From Pseudonocardia thermophila (lineage in GTDB: Bacteria > Actinomycetota > Actinomycetes > Mycobacteriales > Pseudonocardiaceae), in NCBI RefSeq assembly GCF_900142365.1, contig NZ_FRAP01000015.1, forward strand, positions 1-64,000: DNA of 64,000 nucleotides. Direction: 5' to 3'. The translations under genes and the position numbers were made by a program. The notes beneath the pieces were generated by a model. That model saw only the letters and a list, made by a program, of their open reading frames with translations. It had not been told where the DNA came from and ran no database searches. This document shows positions 8,601-16,904 of this stretch, piece after piece. Within the stretch, counting starts at the first letter, position 1, and each line of letters starts with the position of its first letter.

Positions 8601-10430
8601 GCGGCGTTCGACCACCGGCACGTGTTCGTCGACCCGGACCCGGATCCGGCGACCTCCTACGAGGAGCGCGAGCGGCTGTTCGAGCTGCCGCACTCGTCGT
8701 GGGACGACTACGACCGCTCGTTGATCAGCCCCGGTGGCGGGGTGTGGCCGCGCACCGCGAAGGCGGTGCCGGTGAGCCCGCAGATGCGCCGGGCGCTCGG
8801 CATCGCCGACCGGGTCGAGCAGCTCAGCCCGCCCGAGCTGATCGCCGCGATCCTGCGCGCGCCCGCCGACCTGCTGTGGAACGGCGGCATCGGCACCTAC
8901 GTGAAAGCCACCGACGAGCCGCACGAGGCCGCGGGTGACAAGGCCAACGACGGGGTGCGCGCCAACGGCAGCGAGCTGCGGGTGAAGGTCGTCGGCGAAG
9001 GTGGCAACCTGGGTCTCACCCAGCGCGGCCGCATCGAGTTCGCCCGCAACGGCGGCAAGATCAACACCGACGCGATCGACAACTCGGCCGGGGTGGACTG
9101 CTCCGACCACGAGGTCAACATCAAGATCCTGCTGGACGGCCTGGTCGCCGCCGGCCGGCTCACCCGCGACGAGCGCAACGCGGTGCTCGCGGAGATGACC
9201 GACGAGGTCGCGCAGCTGGTGCTCGCCGACAACGTCAGCCAGAACGACGTGCTCGGCATCGCCCGGGCGCACGCTCCCGCGATGCTCAACGTGCACCGGC
9301 GGCTCACCGCCGACCTGGAGGCCCGCCGCGGCCTGGTGCGCGAACTGGAGGTGCTGCCCGATGAGGCGGGCTTCGCCGAGCTGGAGGCGGCCGGACAGGG
9401 CCTGACCAGTCCGGAGCTGGCCACCCTGCTCGCGCACACCAAGCTCGACCTGACCGCGGCCGTGCTCGACTCCGACCTGCCGGACACCCCCGCGTTCGCC
9501 GCGCGCCTACCCGAGTACTTCCCGCGCCTGATCCGTGAACGGTTCCCGGACGCGATCGCCGCGCACCCGCTGCGCCGCGAGATCATCGCGACGCTGCTGG
9601 TCAACGAGATGGTCGACGGTGCAGGCATCACGTACGCGTTCCGGCTGGGGGAGGAGCTGGCGGCGTCTCCGACGGACGCGGTCCGCGCCTACGCGGTCAC
9701 GACCGCGGTGTTCGAGCTGCCGCAGCTGTGGGAGCAGCTGCGGGCGCCGCGCATCCCGACCGCCGTGTCGGACCGGGCGATCCTCGAGTCGCGGCGGCTG
9801 CTCGACCGGGCCTCGCGCTGGTTCCTCACCAACCGGCCGCAGCCGCTGGCCGTGGGATCGGCGATAGCGCGGTTCCGCGAGCCCGTCCGCGAGCTGCGCG
9901 GGCTCATCCCGGACCTGCTGCGCGGCAAGGAGCGCGAGTCCGTCGAGGAGTCGGCCACGGAGCTGACCGGTGCCGGACTGGACGCCGAGCTGGCCACCCG
10001 CTGCGCGACGCTCATGCACTCGTACGGTTTGCTCGACATCGTGGAACTGGTGGAGCTGGCCGAGCAGGACCGGGAGCCGCGCGACCCGGAGGAGGTCACC
10101 GCGCTGTACTACGCGATGTCGAACCACCTGGGCATCGACCTCGCCCTCACCTCGGTGAGCGCGTTGGAGCGGGGCGACCGCTGGCACGCGCTCGCCCGGC
10201 TGGCGCTGCGCGACGACCTGTACGGCTCGCTGCGGTCGATCACGCTCGACGCGATGCGCGAGTCCGCCCCCGGTACCCCGATCGACGACACGATCGCGGC
10301 GTGGGAGCGGGCGAACGCCTCGCGGCTCGTGCGCGCCCGGGCCGCGCTGCACGAGATCGGGAAGGCGGGTCAGCTGGACCTGGCCACCCTGTCGGTGGTG
10401 TCGCGGCAGCTGCGGGGGCTCGCCCGATGA
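5694..10430 (+). CDS. gdh: NAD-specific glutamate dehydrogenase, large type (GDH2 / L-GDH)
   Basis: Encodes 1578 aa, the usual size of the 180-kDa class. It converts L-glutamate + NAD+ to 2-oxoglutarate + ammonia in the cytoplasm. The N-terminal half holds the regulatory ACT-like modules. The catalytic core lies at about 780-830, with '[20 protein letters not shown]' followed by '[14 protein letters not shown]', and the NAD-binding '[17 protein letters not shown]' is near 945. A helical C-terminal domain finishes the protein. Start GTG 5694, with GGAG about ten bases upstream. The stop overlaps the next start by 4 bp, so the following two genes are translationally coupled. Corresponds to Rv2476c in order and type. 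Confidence 0.97.
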   Translation: [1578 protein letters not shown]

Positions 10431-10861
10431 GCGGTAAGCGGTTCACCACGCTCGTCCCGATGCGGTGGAGCGATCTCGACGACTACGGCCACCTCAACAA
10501 CGCCCGCGCGGTGACGATCCTGGAGGAGGCGCGCATCGCGTTCCTCTGGTCGGCGCGCGCGGAGAACGCGGGCGTGTCGTTCCGCGGCGGACTGCTGGTC
10601 GCCGGGTTGAACGTGGAGTACAAGCGGCAGGTGACCTACCGCGCCGGCCGGTCGCTGCGGGTCGGCATGGGCATCGACGAGGTGCGGGCGGCGTCGTTCC
10701 GCATCCTCTACGACCTGCACGACGGGCCGGAGGCCGAGGACCCGGTGGCGATCCGGGCGTGGACGCGGATGGCGCTCTACGACATGGATGCGCAGCGGCC
10801 GCGGCGGCTGTCGGAGGCGGAGCGGGAGTACCTCAGCGGGTTCGTGGAGGACGCCTCGTGA
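10427..10861 (+). CDS. acyl-CoA thioesterase, 4HBT hot-dog fold (Rv2475c-like)
   Basis: A 144-aa hot-dog protein. The motif 'RWSDLDDYGHLNNA' near residue 15 is the 4HBT active-site signature (Asp at the DxxGHxNN helix), and 'GLNVEYKRQVTYRAGRSLRV' is the usual central strand pair. It probably hydrolyses an acyl-CoA thioester; the substrate is unknown. The ATG overlaps the gdh stop as ATGA, and its own stop overlaps the next GTG. This is the same neighbour as Rv2475c in M. tuberculosis, so the link to glutamate dehydrogenase is old, though its reason is unknown. Confidence 0.86.
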   Translation: MSGKRFTTLVPMRWSDLDDYGHLNNARAVTILEEARIAFLWSARAENAGVSFRGGLLVAGLNVEYKRQVTYRAGRSLRVGMGIDEVRAASFRILYDLHDGPEAEDPVAIRAWTRMALYDMDAQRPRRLSEAEREYLSGFVEDAS

Positions 10862-11475
10862 CGGCGCTGGCCCTGGCCGAGACCGCCGACCGCACCGATC
10901 TCGGTGCGTTCGTGGCCCGGGTGGTCCGGCTGGACGCGACGGCGACGGTGCGGCTGCGCGCCGTCGACGGACACGTGACCGCGTGGGCGACCACGCCGTT
11001 CGACGTGCTCGCCACCCGCACGGTGGCGGGCACCCTGGAGCCGCCCGACGTCACCGCGCCGGCGTCGGCGCTGCTCACCGCGCTGACGGTGGTGCGCTCG
11101 GAGGTCGTCGATCCCGGGCCCGGCACCCTCTGGCCCGCTGAGCTGCCGCCGGAGAGCGGCTGGACGCTGGTCGACGAGGTGCCCGCCGCGGAGATCGAGC
11201 GGCTCACCGAGCGCGGGCTCGAAGTGGCGCGCGAGCACGCCGGCCCGCACGGCCTGCCGACGTCGCTGCTGGACCAGGTCGTGCTCACCGTGACCGGCGG
11301 GGACACGACGGTGAAGGTGCCGCTGCGCTGCCTGTTCGCGCTGTCCGGGATGGGGTTCACCGGGGGCGAGCCGGACCCGGTGCGGGTGTCGGCGACCGGT
11401 TCGTGGCTGCGGCTGGATGCCCGCTACGGAGCGGTGGCCCGCCGCCGCGTCACGTCGCTGCCGCTGCTGTTCTGA
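10858..11475 (+). CDS. conserved hypothetical protein (Rv2474c-like position)
   Basis: Encodes 205 aa with no recognised catalytic motif. It is soluble, without signal peptide or membrane segment. GTG 10858 overlaps the stop of the thioesterase gene (GTGA), making it the last gene of the gdh operon; its place matches Rv2474c. The 3' end, including the stop codon, lies in the first copy of a 17-bp triplicated sequence, so the last codons are duplicated downstream as untranslated copies. Confidence 0.72.
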   Translation: MTALALAETADRTDLGAFVARVVRLDATATVRLRAVDGHVTAWATTPFDVLATRTVAGTLEPPDVTAPASALLTALTVVRSEVVDPGPGTLWPAELPPESGWTLVDEVPAAEIERLTERGLEVAREHAGPHGLPTSLLDQVVLTVTGGDTTVKVPLRCLFALSGMGFTGGEPDPVRVSATGSWLRLDARYGAVARRRVTSLPLLF

Positions 11476-11514
11476 TCACGCTGCTGTTCTGATCACGCTG
11501 CTGTTCTGATCACG
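11464..11514. repeat. three perfect 17-bp tandem copies spanning a stop codon
   Basis: The unit CTGCTGTTCTGATCACG occurs three times without mismatch at 11464-11480, 11481-11497 and 11498-11514. The first copy contains the TGA stop of the upstream gene; the others lie between it and the convergent glucosidase stop at 11529. Each unit carries the palindrome TGATCA. It looks like slippage-type amplification; no hairpin with a T-run is present. Confidence 0.95.
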
Positions 11515-11528
11515 GTGCTGGGCACGGC

Positions 11529-13070
11529 TCAGACCAGCCAGGCCGCGGTGTCCGGGGGCAGCTCGTCGGTCTCCAGCGGGGAGCTGGACAGCAGCACCTC
11601 TCCCGGGGGCAGCGGCACCGGCGCGGTGGAGGCGTTCAGCGCGCACACCAGCGTGGAACCGGAGCGGCGGAACGCGAGGCAGCCGGGCGGCGCGCCGAAC
11701 CACTCCACGGCGTCGCCGACGAACCCGGGATGGGTGCGGCGCAGCTCGATCGCGGCTCGATAGGCCGACAGCATCGACGCGGTATCCTCCAGCTGGTCGG
11801 CGACCAGCAGCTCGCCGTACTCCGCCGGCATCGGCAACCACGGCGCACCCGAGGTGAACCCGTAGCCGGGCGGCCCACCCTCCCACGGCAGCGGCACCCG
11901 GTAGCCGTCGCGCCCGCGCTCGCGGCGCCCGGACCGCTCCCACAGCGGATCCTGCAGGACCTCGTCGGGCAGGTCGACGTCGATCAGGCCCAGCTCCTCG
12001 CCGTAGTAGACGAACACGGCACCGGGCAACGCCATCGTCACCATGGCCATCGCCAACGCCCGCGCGCGGCCGATCTCGCCGCCGCCGTAGCGGGAGACCG
12101 CCCGGCTCACGTCGTGGTGACCCAGCGCCCACGTCGCCGACGCGCCCACCGACGTCGCCGCGGCCAGCGCGCTCTCGATGGTCTCGCGGATGGCGTCGGC
12201 GTCGAACGGGGTGACCGCCAGCTCCCGGGAGAAGCCCAGGTGCAGCTCGTCCTCGCGCAGGTACGCGGCGAACCGCTGGTCGGCGGGCAGCCCGATGTCG
12301 CCGATGACGACCCGGCCGGGGTAGTGGTCGATGACCGAGCGGATCATGCGGTGGATCTCGTGCACTCCGTCCTGATCGAACGGGCGCACCCGGGCCGACG
12401 CGGCATCGGTGAGCGACGCCGGCTTGGCCAGGCAGTGGGCGGCTTCGACGCGGAACCCGTCGACCCCGCGGTCGAGCCAGAACCGCATGGTCTTCTCCAG
12501 GTCGGCCCACACCTCGGGGTTGGTCCAGTTGAGATCGGGCTGCTCGGGGGCGAACAGGTGCAGGTACCACTCGCCGGGCCGGCCGTCGGTCTCGGTGACG
12601 CGGGTCCAGGCGGGGCCGCCGAACGTGCTGGTCCAGCCGTTGGGCGGGGTGGCGCCGTCCAGGCCGCGGCCGGGGCGGAAGTGGTAGCGGGACCGCTCCG
12701 GGCTGCCCGGCGCCGCGGTCAGCGCCGCCCGGAACCACTCGTGCTGCACGGACGTGTGGTTGGGCACCAGGTCGAGCAGCAGCTTCATCCCGTGCTCGTG
12801 CACCCGGTCGACCAGCGCGTCGAATCCGTCCAGGTCGCCGAAGACCGGATCGACGTCCCGGGGATCGGCGACGTCGTAGCCGTGGTCGGCCATCGGGGAG
12901 GCGTAGATCGGGGTCAGCAGCACGGCGTCGGCGCCGAGCAGCTCGATGTAGCCGAGCCGGGACGCGATCCCGTCCAGGTCACCCACCCCGTCGCCGTCGG
13001 CGTCGGCGAAGCTGCGGGCGTAGACCTGGTAGATCACGGCGTCGCGCCACCACTGCGCCGGGAGCTGCAC
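11529..13070 (-). CDS. GH13-family alpha-glucosidase-like protein with altered catalytic residues
   Basis: About 513 aa with the GH13 (beta/alpha)8 barrel: 'WWRDAVIYQVYARSFAD' at the N-terminus, region I 'LLLDLVPNHTS' and the lid 'GWTSTFGGPAW'. Family members hydrolyse or transfer alpha-glucosyl units of maltooligosaccharides or trehalose-related sugars. Region II reads 'DGFRVEAAHC', where the nucleophile Asp is normally in DGFRxD. Region III reads 'VVIGDIGLP', where the acid/base Glu is normally in GE. Region IV 'LGHHDVSR' keeps the third Asp. Activity is therefore uncertain. GTG 13070 has AGGAT upstream; TTG 13088 is an alternative. Position matches aglA (Rv2471), beside glbO. Confidence 0.87.
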   Translation of the reverse strand: MQLPAQWWRDAVIYQVYARSFADADGDGVGDLDGIASRLGYIELLGADAVLLTPIYASPMADHGYDVADPRDVDPVFGDLDGFDALVDRVHEHGMKLLLDLVPNHTSVQHEWFRAALTAAPGSPERSRYHFRPGRGLDGATPPNGWTSTFGGPAWTRVTETDGRPGEWYLHLFAPEQPDLNWTNPEVWADLEKTMRFWLDRGVDGFRVEAAHCLAKPASLTDAASARVRPFDQDGVHEIHRMIRSVIDHYPGRVVIGDIGLPADQRFAAYLREDELHLGFSRELAVTPFDADAIRETIESALAAATSVGASATWALGHHDVSRAVSRYGGGEIGRARALAMAMVTMALPGAVFVYYGEELGLIDVDLPDEVLQDPLWERSGRRERGRDGYRVPLPWEGGPPGYGFTSGAPWLPMPAEYGELLVADQLEDTASMLSAYRAAIELRRTHPGFVGDAVEWFGAPPGCLAFRRSGSTLVCALNASTAPVPLPPGEVLLSSSPLETDELPPDTAAWLV

Positions 13071-13128
13071 GAGTGCCGATCCTGCCAAACCACCGGCGCC
13101 GACGGCGTGCCAGTAGCGCGGAAGTAGC

Positions 13129-13512
13129 TCAGAAGTCGGAGTTCATCATGCTCATGGCGGCGTACTGGAGGTACTGCCACAGCTGGTCGCGGTGCGCATC
13201 GTCCAGTCCGGCCTCGTCGACGGCGATGCGCATGCAGCGCAGCCAGGCGTCGCGCTCCACCGGACCGATCTTGAACGGCATGTGCCGCATCCGCAGCCGG
13301 GGGTGCCCGCGCAGCTCGGAGTAGGTGCGGGGGCCGCCCCAGTACTGCTCGAGGAACATCCGCAGCCGGGCCTCAGCGGGGCCCAGATCCTCCTCCGGGT
13401 ACATGGGTCGGAGCACGTCGTCCTTCGCGACTTCCTCGTAGAAGCGCGAGACGATCTTCTCGAAGGTCGGTGCGCCGCCCACCTCGTCGTAGAAGTTCTG
13501 CGGTTCGCTCAC
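13129..13512 (-). CDS. glbO: group II truncated haemoglobin (trHbO)
   Basis: A 127-aa 2-on-2 globin, the same length as mycobacterial GlbO. Visible are 'FYDEVGG' at the start, 'VSRFYEEVA' (B helix with Tyr B10), '[18 protein letters not shown]', the proximal-His region '[12 protein letters not shown]' and Trp G8 in 'ERDAWLRCM'. It binds haem and O2; roles in respiration or redox chemistry are proposed for the family. Start GTG 13512 gives the family N-terminus; an upstream GTG at 13530 adds six residues. Lies next to the GH13 gene as in mycobacteria. Confidence 0.95.
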   Translation of the reverse strand: MSEPQNFYDEVGGAPTFEKIVSRFYEEVAKDDVLRPMYPEEDLGPAEARLRMFLEQYWGGPRTYSELRGHPRLRMRHMPFKIGPVERDAWLRCMRIAVDEAGLDDAHRDQLWQYLQYAAMSMMNSDF

Positions 13513-13563
13513 CGCTTCATTGTTCCGCACCCGGACGGGCCGGTGCCGGTTCCCGTGCAGGGC

Positions 13564-14556
13564 CTAACCCTGTGCGGAGGTCTGGCTGTTCGGGAACACG
13601 GCGGGGCGGGGCACCCCGGCGTCGTCGAACGCGTCGGTGATGGCGGCGTTGAGCGCCCGCTGCACCGCGAACTGCTGGCCGGGGGCCACTTTGACGGTGA
13701 GCCGCAGGTGCACCGCCTCGGTGGCGATGCGCTCCACGCCCAGCACCTGGACCTCGCCCAGCACCTTCTCGGCGAGGTCCTTCTCCGCGATCCGTTCGGT
13801 GGCCACGCGGCCGGCCAACTCGGTGGCCTCGGCGACATCGGCGCTGTGCGCCACCGGGATGTCGACGACGGCGACCGCGTAGCCCTGGCTCTTGTTGCCG
13901 ACCCGCAGGATCTCGCCGTTGCGGACGTACCAGACGGTGCCGCTGACGTCGCGCACGGTCGTGACCCGCAGCCCGACGGACTCGACGACCCCGCTGGCCT
14001 CGCCGAGATCGACGATGTCGCCCACTCCGTACTGGTCCTCGAGCAGCATGAACACGCCGGACAGGAAGTCGCGCACGAGGTTCTGCGCGCCGAACCCGAC
14101 CGCGACGCCGACGATGCCGGCGGAGGCGAGGATCGGGCCCAGGTTCACCCCGAACTCGGCGAGGACCATGATCGACGCGACGATCAGCACCACCGCCGAG
14201 GCGATGGACCGCAGCACCGATCCGATCGTGCGGGCCCGCTGCACGCTGCGCGGGCTGTCGGCCGGGGTCGACTGGTTGCGGGGCAGCCGCGAGGCGAGGC
14301 GGGTGACCTTCGAGCTGGTGGCACCGGCGACGATGCGGTTGATCATCCGGTGCAGCAGGTAGCGCATCAGCAGCGCGATGACGATCGTCAGCGCGATGTG
14401 CGCCGTCTTGGTGATGATCGTGTCGGCGGACCGCGCGAGCATGTCCGAGTTGGTCAACCGGTAGATCACCTCGCACCACGAGCCGGGGTCGCTGGCGCAG
14501 GGCGGCTGGAACGGCAGCAGCGAGTCGCCGTCGGCGAGGTCGTCGGCCGGGGCCAT
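13564..14556 (-). CDS. MscS-family small-conductance mechanosensitive channel
   Basis: A 330-aa membrane protein. There is a short N-terminal segment, a membrane helix near 48-65 ('AHIALTIVIALLMRYLL'), a second near 125-145, and the pore-lining TM3 'GIVGVAVGFGAQNLVRDFLSG' region near 150-170 with the Gly/Ala packing typical of MscS. A beta domain with 'VGDIVDLGEASGVVESVGLRVTTVRD' and a C-terminal alpha/beta domain follow. It opens under membrane tension to release solutes during osmotic downshift. Its ATG begins on the base after the TAG of the upstream peptidase gene, so the two are co-transcribed and probably coupled. Confidence 0.93.
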   Translation of the reverse strand: MAPADDLADGDSLLPFQPPCASDPGSWCEVIYRLTNSDMLARSADTIITKTAHIALTIVIALLMRYLLHRMINRIVAGATSSKVTRLASRLPRNQSTPADSPRSVQRARTIGSVLRSIASAVVLIVASIMVLAEFGVNLGPILASAGIVGVAVGFGAQNLVRDFLSGVFMLLEDQYGVGDIVDLGEASGVVESVGLRVTTVRDVSGTVWYVRNGEILRVGNKSQGYAVAVVDIPVAHSADVAEATELAGRVATERIAEKDLAEKVLGEVQVLGVERIATEAVHLRLTVKVAPGQQFAVQRALNAAITDAFDDAGVPRPAVFPNSQTSAQG

Positions 14557-16674
14557 CTAGAGCTCCAGTCCCGTGTGGGCGGCGAGGAAGGCGAGCTGGT
14601 CGACCGACAGGGCGACGGTGCGGCTCACCGAGCGCGCGCCGTGGCCGACGTCGGTCTCGCGGCGCAGCAGCACCGGGCGGGTCGCGAAGTCCCCGGCGGT
14701 GGCGTGCTGCAGCACCGCGCACATCTTGCGGGCGTGGCACGGGTCCACGCGGGTGTCGGAGTCGAACACGGTGAACAGCACCGCCGGGTAGCGCGTGCCC
14801 TCCCGCACGTGGTGGTAGGGCGAGTAGCTCAGCAGCCACTCGAACTCGACGGGATCAGCGGCGGTGCCGTACTCGTCGTTCCACGTGGGGCCGAGGGAGA
14901 ACTGCTCGTAGCGCACCATGTCCAGCAGCGGCGCCGAACAGACGACGGCGCGGTACAGCTCCGGTCGCTGGGTCAGCGCGGCGCCGACGAGCAGCCCGCC
15001 GTTGGAGCCGCCGAGGATCGCCAGCTGCTCGGCCGTGGTCGTACCGGAGGCGATGAGGGCCTCGGCGGCGGCGTGGAAGTCGTCGAAGACGTTCTGCTTG
15101 TTGGCGCGGTTGCCGGCGAGGTGCCAGGCCTCGCCCTCCTCGCTGCCACCGCGCAGCGACACCACGACGTACGCACCGCCTGCCTCGACCCAGGCCAGCG
15201 CGGATGGTGTGTACGCGGGCTCGCGGGAGATCGCGAAGCCGCCGTACCCGGTCATCAGCGCCGGCACCGGCCCGGGCCGGTCGGGGCTGAGCACGAACAT
15301 GCGCACGGTGGTGCCGTCGCGGCTGGTGAACGTGCGCTGCTCACTGCGCACCGCGGGCACGGCGACCGCGCCGGGCGCGGTGGCCTCCAGCGTCACCTCG
15401 CCGGTCGCGGCGTCGAAGCGGTGCACCTGGGTGGGCGTGACGAAGTCGGTCCAGCCGAACCACAGCTGCCCGAACCGCTCCGGGGTGCGCACGTCGGCCA
15501 CCGAGAGGGCGGTCAGCGAGCCGGGGCCGGGCAGCGCGACGGTGCCGCGCGGGCTGCCGTCCAGGCCGTGCAGGGCCAGCTCGCCGACGGCGTGGCGGCT
15601 GCGGGCGAGCACCAGCAGCGGCTCGGCGTCCGAGCCGGGCGGCGGCTCGAGGTAGCGGACCGCGTCGAGGTTCGAGGCGGGGTCCTCGGGGACCAGTTCT
15701 CGCCAGTGCTCCCGGCCGGGTGTGCGGGGATCGGCGACCGCGAGCCGCCAGCGCGGCGCGCCGTCGGTGGTGCGGACGTACAGGCGGCCGTCGCGCTCGA
15801 CCCACATCGTGGCGCGCACATCGTCGGCCTGGGTGAGCACGGGGGTGAGCGGCGGCACCGGCTCGCCGGGGGTGAGCTCGGCGATCCACACGCTGTCGCG
15901 GCGGGCGGTGCCGACGCTGCCGGAGACCACCAGCCAGCGTCCGTCGTGGGAGAGGTGCAGGCCGTAGTAGGTGTGGTCGATGTAGAGGCCCGGCCCGTCG
16001 ACGAGCACGTCCTGGCTGGTCGGGGCGCCGACCCGGTGGCGCCAGATGCGCCGGTGGAACGCCTGCTGGCCGGGCGGTGCCTCGTCCTCGCGGACCATCC
16101 GCACGAACAGGAACTCCGCGCTCTGCCCGACCTCGCCGGGCAGCCACACGACGTCGGAGTAGCGGCAGCGGTCGATCGGTTCCTCGATCTCCTCGCCGGT
16201 GTCGACGTCCATGACGTGCAGCACCGAGTTCTCGTCGCCGCCGAACGACAGCTGGTAGGCCAGGAGGCGCCCGGTCGGGTCGACCGTGGCGCCGTCGAGG
16301 GTGGTGCGCCCGCTCGGGTCGATCGCCATCGGATCGACCAGCGTCCGCCGCGTGCCGTCGGGTTCGACGACCTGCAGCACGGCGTGGTCCTGGTCGGGCT
16401 CGCGGTGGGTGACGAACCGGCGGCCGGCCTTCCAGACCGGCGCCGAGACCGCACCCGTGGCGGAGTAGCGCTCCAGCGCCGCGGTGAGCCGCGCGCGACC
16501 GGGCAGCGCGCCCAGCACCTGTGCGGTCAGCTCGTCCTGGGCCTGTGACCAGGCCTTCGTCCGCGGGTCGTCGGGGTCCTCCAGCCACCGGTACGGGTCG
16601 GGGACGCGGTGGCCGTGCAGGGTGTCGACGAGATCGAGCCGGAGCGCTTCGGGGTAGCGGTCGGTCGTCGTCAC
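14557..16674 (-). CDS. prolyl oligopeptidase family serine peptidase (S9A)
   Basis: Encodes 705 aa without signal peptide, so cytoplasmic. An N-terminal beta-propeller (about 70-400) is followed by an alpha/beta-hydrolase domain. The triad is visible: Ser in 'ILGGSNGGLLVGA', Asp in 'FDSDTRVDP' and His in 'VGHGARS'. The oxyanion-side 'YGGFAIS' and 'SLRGGSEEGEAWHLAGN' segments are typical of S9A. It cleaves short proline-containing peptides. GTG start at 16674 gives the conserved 'YPEALRLDLVDTLHGHRVPDPYRWLED' family N-terminus (split here over residues 7-33). Its stop abuts the mscS start. Confidence 0.95.
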   Translation of the reverse strand: MTTTDRYPEALRLDLVDTLHGHRVPDPYRWLEDPDDPRTKAWSQAQDELTAQVLGALPGRARLTAALERYSATGAVSAPVWKAGRRFVTHREPDQDHAVLQVVEPDGTRRTLVDPMAIDPSGRTTLDGATVDPTGRLLAYQLSFGGDENSVLHVMDVDTGEEIEEPIDRCRYSDVVWLPGEVGQSAEFLFVRMVREDEAPPGQQAFHRRIWRHRVGAPTSQDVLVDGPGLYIDHTYYGLHLSHDGRWLVVSGSVGTARRDSVWIAELTPGEPVPPLTPVLTQADDVRATMWVERDGRLYVRTTDGAPRWRLAVADPRTPGREHWRELVPEDPASNLDAVRYLEPPPGSDAEPLLVLARSRHAVGELALHGLDGSPRGTVALPGPGSLTALSVADVRTPERFGQLWFGWTDFVTPTQVHRFDAATGEVTLEATAPGAVAVPAVRSEQRTFTSRDGTTVRMFVLSPDRPGPVPALMTGYGGFAISREPAYTPSALAWVEAGGAYVVVSLRGGSEEGEAWHLAGNRANKQNVFDDFHAAAEALIASGTTTAEQLAILGGSNGGLLVGAALTQRPELYRAVVCSAPLLDMVRYEQFSLGPTWNDEYGTAADPVEFEWLLSYSPYHHVREGTRYPAVLFTVFDSDTRVDPCHARKMCAVLQHATAGDFATRPVLLRRETDVGHGARSVSRTVALSVDQLAFLAAHTGLEL

Positions 16675-16904
16675 GCGGTCCGAGGGTAGTTCAGCCCATC
16701 GGGTGGCCCCGCGGCGGTCACGGTCGCCGGTGCAGTGCGGCAGCGACCGCGCCGGTCAGGACGAGGGCGGCGCGGCGGTTCGGGGTGGCGACCCGGGTGC
16801 AGCGCGACCCTGCGCGGCGCCGGCCAGCGCGCCTGCTGGCCGTGGCCGAGTCGCTGCCCGCGGGCCCGAGGCCGCCCGCGCGCGGGGGCGTCGCGGCGCG
16901 GGCA

